Below, one piece after another: positions 34,401 through 43,400 of a stretch of DNA of 64,000 nucleotides. The DNA comes from Zizania palustris (taxonomy: Eukaryota > Streptophyta > Magnoliopsida > Poales > Poaceae): NCBI GenBank assembly GCA_019279435.1, contig JAAALK010000086.1:22365913-22429912 (forward strand), given 5' to 3'. Made by a program: the position numbers and the translations under genes. The notes under the pieces were generated by a model. The model was not told the origin of the DNA and searched no databases. It worked only from the letters and a program-made list of their open reading frames with translations. Every line of letters begins with the position of its first letter. Within the stretch, counting starts at the first letter, position 1.

Positions 34401-37400
34401 TCCACAAGTAATGTGAGCAGTCGTCAAGAACAACTAAGTAATATTTGTAACCAGAGACACTAACAACAGGAGATGTCCACAAGTCACAATGAATAAGAGC
34501 AAAGTTGTTCGACGCCCTAGAGACTAAAGTACCAAAAGGAAGACGAACATGTCGTCCTAACTGACACGCATGACATATAGAATCCAAGTCTTTATTACAA
34601 GCCGGAATGGCCGAAACAAGTTTGGAAAGAGTTTCGCGACCAGGGTGACCAAGACGTCGGTGCCAAAGTGAAGCTGTTGTGGAGCCCGCAACAAGAGAGT
34701 GCGCCACTAGAACCTGTAGAGGGTAGAGTGGTCCGGAGCTATTGCACCTGATGGTCACGGTCCCCGTGAGAAGATCCTTCACAGAGCAACCATAAGGGTC
34801 AAATTCCACAGAGCAATTATTATCGGTAGTGAATTGGCGAACGGAAATAAGATTATTGATGAGCTGTGGTGAAACAAGAACATTATTTAAAGTAAGGGGG
34901 CCAAGATATGTCGTCCCGGTCGCGGTGACTGGGAGGAGTGAACCATTACCGACAATAATAGAAGTGGGAGAGGGATACCGTGGAACCGAATAGTGAGAGA
35001 GGGTACCGTCATGGGATGTCATGTGGGAGGAAGCACCAGTATCGAAATACCAGTCGTTGTTCACCGGAGGGTTGAGAGTCATGGTGCTGAAAGTGGAGGC
35101 GAGGGAGCTCTGGTCCCAAGCCAGAGCTCCTGTCATGGGCTGTTGCGGTCCCTGGGGGGTCCAGGATGGCAGGGCTTGCTGTTGTGGCTGCAACAGAGGT
35201 GGCAAAGCTTGCTGTTGTGGCTGCAACAGAGGTCCTGCAAGGGTCCCGTAGGGAGGAAAAAATAGCGGTTGATGAGAATTTTGTTGAGCCATCTGTAAAA
35301 ACTGTTGGGGCCCCTGGAATGCAAGCATTGCTTGCTGCTGTTGGGGATCCATCCGGCCTTGAGGAAGCTGGGCCAAGGGAGGAGTCCGTGGGCCGGGCCA
35401 CATCTGGATGGTCCCTGTCCACGGATTGTAGAAGGAGGGTCACGTCCCGTTGGGCCTGGTTGTGGATCCAGGATTGGGGGAGGGGCTGCTGCCGGCTGGG
35501 ACAGCAGGGCCTCCTGAAGAATTGCGCCCCTTCTGTTTCTTTTTCTTGTTCTGTTTTGGGGCGCCGGTTCGAGGTGTGCTGCCTTCAATTGGTGCGAACT
35601 GCTGGGGTGCAGAGGGGACAGCGACGAAGGCAGTGGGGGGGGCAGCGGGGTGCTGAACCATATTAATCTCCTCAAGGAGAAGCTCATTTCGAACAGCAGC
35701 AAAGGAGGGAAAGGGGCGCCCGCGCCGGAGGTGAACACCGATGTCCCTGTAGCGTTCGTTGAGCCCGCGAATAACGTTGAGGACCAAGGTGCGGTCAGTC
35801 ACGTGTTCGCCAAGATTGCCAAGATCGTCGGCCATCTTCTTGAAACGCTTGCAGTACTCGGTGATGGAAAGATCCCCTTGCGCGAAGGCACGAAACTTGG
35901 CGTCAAGGTGTAGGGCGCGGGTTTCTTGATTCCCAAGAAAATGATCCTCGATGGCAAGCCAAGCTTCTCGGGCGGTGGCGCGGGTGGTCAATTACGGCTT
36001 CAGCAAGATCAGAAGAAGTCGTGCTGTAGAGCCAAGATTTCACCACGGCGTTCATCCGCGTCCAATCAGGAAGGGCCGAGGTGGCGTGGTTGCTAAAGAT
36101 ATGATCTTGCAGCGAATACTTTGTGACGGCGAGGAGGAATTGTTCGCGCCATCTTGAGTAGTTGTCGGCTGTGTCAAGGGTGATGGGAACCAGGCTGCGA
36201 GCGTTCTGAACGGAGACCGCCTGAGCGTGGAGGTTGAGGATAGCGGCTGCTTCATGGAGGGCCATGGCGTTGGAGACGTCCAGACCGTCCCCTGGAGGAG
36301 GCGCGATGGGGTCAGCTGCAGCGGCAGCGTCGGCCCGAGCTTTGGCTGCTCGTGCTAGAGCAGCACGGATGCGCTCGGTGGCAGCGTCGCGATCGGAGGA
36401 GGCAGCAGCAGCTTCTTCTTCAGCGGCCTGTGCTTCTGCAAGAGCAGCCTCACGGGCAGCCATGCGGGTGTCAGCGAGACGCCTTGGCTCGTCGTTGTCG
36501 TTGCGATGGACGAGGTCTGCCGGGTCGACGACAGAGGTGGGGGGAGACCCGGCCATGCTGAGCAGGGAAGGCAGCCGAAGGGAGGGTTGAAGAGGTCCTG
36601 ACCGAGCCCCCTATCTCCCTGTGCCGAAGGGAGGGGAGAAGAGGGGTTCCCTGTGCCGAAAAGCAGGGAGGAACAGGGGTTCCCTGAACCCCCTATCTCC
36701 CTGTGCCGAAGGGAGGGGAGAAGAGGGGTTCCCTGAGCCGAAGGCAGGGAAGAACAGAGGTTCTTGTGCCGAAAGCAGGGAGGAACAGGGGTTCCCTGTG
36801 CCGATCAGGGAGGGCAGCGGAAGGTGGAGAAGAAGGGGGGTTACCCGGTCTCCTGATACCATAAAGGAGAATGGAATAGAATGTGTTATTGATGAGACAT
36901 GATTAGGTACATATATAGAGGCAGGGGGATAACTACTTTATAACTGAATGCTAGTCTAGAAGATAACCCCTTGCCAAGGATATAACAGCAGGGAATGGCC
37001 TAGCCGAACAACAGGGAAAGGCCTGGCCGAACCCAGCCTATAACAGAATATGCTAACAGATCCAAGTGGCGGGCTTCGACTCTCCATCAGCACTCCATCG
37101 CCGGCCACCATCTGGCGTCCTCATGAAGCTTTTTGGCATCCACACAACGCCTAATCCTTGAGGCGGACGCCACACTCCGATATGACGAGTCATCCGCCGT
37201 GGCATCGGCTGCGGACCGCCTGGACGCCTAGGCGACGCCATGACAACTATGAATACGACATTAAACTACTATAGTGTCTCAGCTAGCTGTTGCCCATTAA
37301 TCAGTTAGCAATAACTGCATAAGTTTTCGGTTGCTATTGTCTTTGCCATTTAACCTCCTTACATTCACTATTTCACTGAGAATGTTCTATGGTACCTATA

Positions 37401-40400
37401 TTTCTACTTAATCCTTATCAGCTTTGAGCACATAACAGTTGTCAGTTCAACTAAAAGAACCCTACACTTTAAAATAAATGAGATGGCGGCATCAGTATAA
37501 TACAGTGTACAAAATATATGCACAAACAGAAACAATATTACTGAGATACTTGAATAACTATACAGTAATATTGCTGAATAGTTCAATATAGAAAGTTTAT
37601 AAGGCTTACCACAGAATCACCACATTTGAGGCTAAAATCTACACTTTCAACTGGTGGTTCTGTGTGGTCAGATGTTTCAGGCTGAATCTTCTGGTGCATA
37701 AAATTATATATGTATCTTTTGCTTTTTCCTGATGAATCTATTGAATGATCATTTTTACATCAAGGACAAAATATGTTGGGGCAGAATTCTTCCCATAATT
37801 TGAATAGTGTGGCTGGAAAATTTCCTTCTTCTTAACCTGAATTTTGTATGAAATGAGATTAAGAGAGTAAAATTCAAATTCCACAGCACATGAGGAAAAC
37901 TAAAGATACCTGAGAAGCTCTAGCTTCAAGATCAATCAATCTATCCCAGTGTTTAAGAAAGGTATGATGTGCAACTGTTAAGTGATTCACTAGGTTATCA
38001 AATAGATCACCAAGCCCACTAGTTGAAGCATCACCTCCATGTGCCTGTTGAATCAGAATACAAAACATGGTTCACATGTATATTTTATGTAATTAAATAA
38101 AATTGCTTCTTCTCTCATTGACCAAATGCCAAGAGGACTGTAAGAGGAAAAAACTCATCCATTAAAAACAATAGATCTATTGAACCTTGTGATATATGGT
38201 GCATGAAACCAGGTGTCGACATCCATTACATGTTGATGGACTCTGAAAAGGAAGATTTTAATTTGAGTTCTAACAAATGAATCACTTATATACAAGTTTT
38301 TGGTTCCACCTGTATCATTGTGGGAAAACTCTGTGAAATTGATGCCTTCAGGATCTCAGTGGCAAGCTCATTCCGACGCATTATTAATCCAATTAAATCA
38401 GACCTCTTGACTTTGATACCCTTAAGAAATTAATAAGAAATGAATAAGGATGGGTACAGAATTCATGTTAGTATCATTTTACAGGATTACCAGTGTTTGG
38501 TCCGTGTGAAGATAATACAGAAGACCCAAGTCAATATCCTTATTCATGTATCTGAAGAAGAGAAGGAAAATAATGGTAAGGAATTGTAGAAAGAATGCAC
38601 TGAAGAAATACATAGATATACCTCTCTGTCATTAATAGTGTGTACAGTATCACCTGTGCAGTGTGTTCCATAGCTGTCTGCAAATGTATAAACTCTGATG
38701 AAGGGCAATATAGAAGTAACAGGAATACAGGATGTATTTTGGAGATAGAGAAAGCAGAAAATGACTAACATGTTTGCTTCATATTTCATGCATGGTTAGG
38801 TAGAGACTAGAGTACTAGACAGTGTGTAAAACACTAAAAATAACAAAATGTTCTTTCGAGAAATGAACATTAGCATCAACTTTCAAAAAAGTTATCAGAA
38901 GGTATATTTTATGCAACAAAGGGTGACATGTACTGATTATCAAAACTACTAAGGGTATTGATGTCATGGCCTCAGATCATGGGGCGGAGGGCCTGGCCCG
39001 CCGGTGAACAGTACCGCGTGGTACTGTTCACGTGAACAGTACCGCATGTCACCGACAGGGGTTTCCACGGAATTGGTAGGTACTAATCGTCTCAAATTAT
39101 ATTTAAAAGATGTAGATGGTCGAGGGTCTGGACCTCTCCGTCACGGCGACGCCATTGCGGCGACGCGGCAGGGATACAAGAAGGCAATAGCCAAACTGAA
39201 TAATCGACAACTTAAACCCTCGGTCAGGCTCTATTTATATAGTACAAAGTCCCCAGATCTAACAACTAACAAACCAATCCAACTATAATCTGATTACAAT
39301 ACTTCTAACAACTAACAAACCAATCCTAATATGATTACAATACTTAGCCATTAAGACTCCTAACCAAAATCTGATATTTAACTATTTTATCTGCTACAGT
39401 GTCGTGGTAATGTTCACGAGCTAGAGGGCCTGGGCCTAGCTCATTTCCTACCCGTGACATTTCTCCCCCCCCCCCCTAAAAACGCAGCTCGTCCTCGAGC
39501 TGCCACGCCATCGTCCTCGTCGTCATCCACCACTTCGATTGTGAAGATATGCTTGCACTGCAACTTGTGGTCGCTTGTAAACCGGTCATCGCAATGGAAA
39601 CACTTCCCTTCCTTTCGGCGTTGTTCAATTTCCTCCGGCGAGAGACGCACGGTGCTAGATGGCGTCTTGTTGACAGAAGCTATCGAGGATGTAGCAAGCT
39701 CTGGTGAAGTCGGCTCTAGCGAGAGAGGGTTTGATTGCTTGGAGGAGCAGCTTGGAGCTCGTGATTATGTCACTTGGCCGGTATCCCATGATGTGTTGTG
39801 ATGCTCATAGGCCCTCGCAAACATGATGGCATCATCCAGCGTTGAAGGCTGTTGGAGAGCAACATCAGTACGAAGAGGATCGCCTACCCCGGTGATGAAT
39901 AGTTGAATCTGCTAAGCCTCCGTCAGTGATGTGTCGCGGCAGGAGAGGGCAATGAAGCGCTTGCAGAAGTCGTCGACGGTCCCGGTTCACCGGAGCATGG
40001 CCAACTCGCCAATCGGATTGTCCATGAGGGGCGGCCCAAAGCGCGCGTTGACCAACTAAGCGAATTGTGACCACATTGGACACCCATCGTTGAGTTCCAT
40101 CCGGTGAAACCACAGTTGGGCGTCGTCGAGGTAGAACGCCACGAACGCCACCCTCTAGTGATTCGGTGTACGGAGGACGTGGAAGTACCGCTCACACCGG
40201 TTGAGCCAAGGCAGCAAGTCGTCGTTGCCATCAAACTTGGGAAATTCGAGTTTGTGGGCGGTTGGCACAACATCACAGATCTGGTCTTCTCCGTCCCTGT
40301 CTTTGAACCAGCGAGGGTTCTGGCACCCCCTCCCTAGTGGCGCGACAGCGGGTCCCCCTGGCCACAGTCATCGTCGGTGGCAGCTCGGCGAAAGTGTTGT

Positions 40401-43400
40401 CGCCCCCTCCCTGGTGGCACGACGGCGGCTCTATCGTCCTCCTACCTAGCGGCGCGGCGGCAGATCTAGGCTCTGGTCGCCGTCCTCATCGCTACCGGCT
40501 CGACGGCGACTCTGCCGTCCTCCTCCCTGGCAGCGCGGCAGCAAGTCAGGCTCTGTCACCCTCCTTCCTAGCGGCGCGACAGATCTGGACTCCGCCACCC
40601 TCCTCCCTAGCGGCGTGGTGGCAGGTCTAGGCTCTATCGCCCTCCTCCCTGGTGGCGCGGCAGCAAATCTAGTCCCAGGTCGCCATCGTTGTCGGTGGCT
40701 CGGCTGGGGTTCTGCCACCCCCCTCACTGGTGGCGAGGCGGTGGGTCTCCCTGGTCGTCGTCGTTGTCGTTGGTGGCTTGTCAGGACACTCCATGCTCCG
40801 GCTGCCATGTTGCGCCACCTCGAGTCGACCAACCGCCGTGCGTAACTCTTGTTGTTGTTGATCATGGGCACGAACTATTTCCTCAAGCGTGGTCACCTTC
40901 TCCTGAAGCGGTAGGAGTTTTTGCACTTTCTCATCGAGACTTTCCAAGCACTTCATGATGGCCTGCAGTGCGATCTCAATCGAGTTGCCGGTGTTGAGAC
41001 CAGATTGCATACTCATGGTGGTGGAAGAACCTGAGTCTCAAACTATATTTAAAAGATGTAGATAGTCGAGGAACTGGACCTCTCCATCGCGGCAGCACCG
41101 TTGCGGCGACGTGGCAAAGAGGCAAGGATACAAGAAGGCAATAGCCAAACTGAATACTCAACGACCTAAACCATCGGTCAGGCTCTATTTATATAGTTCA
41201 GAGTCCCCGAATCTAACAACTAGCAAACCAATCCAACTCTAATCTGATTACAATACTTGTAACAACTAACAAACCAATCATAATCTGATTACAATACTTA
41301 GCCATTAAGACTCCTAACCAAAATCTGATATTTAACTATTTTATCTGCTACAGTACCGCGATACTGTTCACGTGAATAGTACCTACGGTACTGTTCGCGA
41401 GCTGGAGGGCCTGGGCCTGGCCCACTTCCTACCTGTGACACCGCGGTACTGTAGCAGATTGATTAGATTAGTTATAAGAGTCCAGATTAAATTAGCTAGA
41501 GTCATGATTAGATTAAAGAGTCCAAGCAAGGAAAGAGATAGAGTCTTGTATTAGATCAAATCAATCCCGTGAACATGAATGGTACCACCGGTACTGTAGC
41601 AAATTAGTTAGGTTAAAGAGTCCAATTATCTATTAAATGTTCTATTAGAATAAGTTGGTTAAAGAGTTCAGTTAGGATAATTCTATTAGGATTTAGTAGA
41701 TTAGATCAAATAGAGAGGTTGGCCATGTGTCTATATAAACAGGGCCCAAGAGGAGTTTAGGTGTCAGGTATTCAGTTTAGGCTTTGCCATCTGTATCCCT
41801 TGTCTCTTCGCCTCGTCGCTGCAACAACACCGCCACGACGAAGAGGTACGGGCCCTCGAGCAACTACCTCTTTTAAATACAGTTTGAGATGATTAGTCCC
41901 TACCAACCGGTGTGTTATCCCGGCTGGTGACAATTGATCTTTTGAAAGTAGAACAAAAGTAGGGTACGACGTATTGATTTGTTGTTCTTTCTACATGAAT
42001 TATGAATGGTTGTTGTCAAAAGACAAAACATGACTAGGCTAGTATATATTTTTTAAGGGAGAACAGCAGGAAGCCCCTGCAGTTAAATTTATTGAATACT
42101 TGAAGAGATAAAAGAGTACACAGGAAGGGAGTTAGGCCAGTATACTGGTTATCACTTAAGGCATACCAGCCCCAAATCAGTGAGGCTAATTGCAATAAAT
42201 TTACTACATAAATAGTTTCTACCATAGTGAAATATCACATTATGCCAGGAAAAGATATAATATATGCATCAAAATTGGTATCTACTATCTAGGAGTATCT
42301 GCTTACCTGACCACTAGTTCCTTTACCAGTTTTGAACTCTAGTGGCATTATTCTATCGTATGAATTACCATTGCATGAAACCCTAGATCTTATAGAAGCA
42401 TCGATAATCCCTTTCAAACCATATCTTGGAGCCCATGCCATCTCCTCAATATCCATTACCTAAGGCAAAATTCATTTCAATGAAGCTATTAAGAATGCAC
42501 CATAAAGAGTTAAAGACTCAAGAATTAAAGGACATAGGGAGAGTAAAAGTTTTGTGTTGGCCTAATTTTGATGGCTGGGAACCATAAGGAATAAAGGAGT
42601 TTACCATCATGAAATGAACTTGATGTTGGCCCAACCAAAAATTAAAATAAATATTATATATAAACCACGTAATATGAGAAGGCCTTATTCTAAATTTTTG
42701 CATGCTCAAGATCTTTCCTACCTCTGCCACTCCAACAGTCTTTCGTCCTTCAATTTGTCCAAAATCAATGTCTGTACATTTTGATACCTGGAAGCACAGG
42801 GCATCACTAGCAAAGAACAAGAGCATAATAATATATCTTATTTAAACAAGTGAGAAACAAGATAGAGAAAATATCCAGTGATGAACTTTACATCCAAGTT
42901 TCTCCTGGATTGATGAAGGTAAGATTAAATTCGTATTTTTCTTAAACAAATTGTAAGAGAAATAGAGAATTGACACATATACCAGCAATCAAACACTAAA
43001 TGGCTCAATAGAGAAATTAATCATTGCCTATAACCTAGAAAAAATCAAAATAAATTGTATATAAGTAAACAGGTTCCATTTTAACAACATTAAGTGGAGT
43101 ATTCATGATTATGTCATATTTGTATGGACTTCAAAATATCTTGTCATTTAGGGGACCAATAGTACATATCTAGAAACTATTATGTGTGTTCATCTACCTT
43201 CATAAAGCACTTGTACCAATTCAATATTTTGGGGATTGCTTCAATCAGCAATTTGTGTGTGTTGCTTTCACTGGCTGCATAACAAAATGTTAAAAACTAG
43301 TAAGATATACGCACATAACAAATAGCAATAAAGAGGATGAGGTACAATACAGTACTCTGATCAAACATAACAAATATACAGATAAGACTTGAGTAAATGA

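Larger units (their letters stand above)
31569..37058 (-). mobile_element. Ty1/Copia element 2, full length, young
   Basis: 5,490 bp, transcribed on -. The LTRs are 36862-37058 (5') and 31569-31765 (3'), both 197 bp, with one difference seen (GGCAAGGGG against GGCAGGGGG), so insertion was recent. A TGGTATCAGGAGACC primer site follows the 5' LTR, and a CTGCGGGGGCG polypurine tract precedes the 3' LTR. A perfect 5-bp target duplication GATCC is at 31564-31568 and 37059-37063. The LTR begins TGTTAGC and ends CCTTTA rather than the usual CA. Pol is open throughout; gag is broken by one frameshift and one stop. It is related to, but distinct from, element 1 at 23446. Confidence 0.96.
30862..37251. 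mobile_element. hAT-type element in DNA2 intron 19, split by Copia element 2
   Basis: Its ends CATAGTTGTTACGGCG and, inverted, CATAGTTGTCATGGCG belong to the same family as the 528-bp MITE at 28732. A perfect 8-bp target duplication AATACGAC flanks it (30854-30861 and 37252-37259). Without the Copia insert it is about 0.9 kb. It contains AT-rich sequence, a CT-rich stretch (31260-31350) and a 20-bp minisatellite. No transposase is recognisable. Confidence 0.92.
38962..41932 (+). mobile_element. Gypsy-type solo LTR in DNA2 intron 13, split by a gag-only gypsy element
   Basis: Bounded by TGTCATGGCC and GGCTGGTGACA, with a perfect 5-bp target duplication ATTGA (38957-38961 and 41933-41937). Outside the insert it is about 570 bp. 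The right part contains CTATATAAACAGGG (about 41730), a TATA box in + orientation, and an R-like CT-rich stretch. No second LTR or internal region exists, so it is a solo LTR left by recombination before the nested insertion. Confidence 0.85.
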
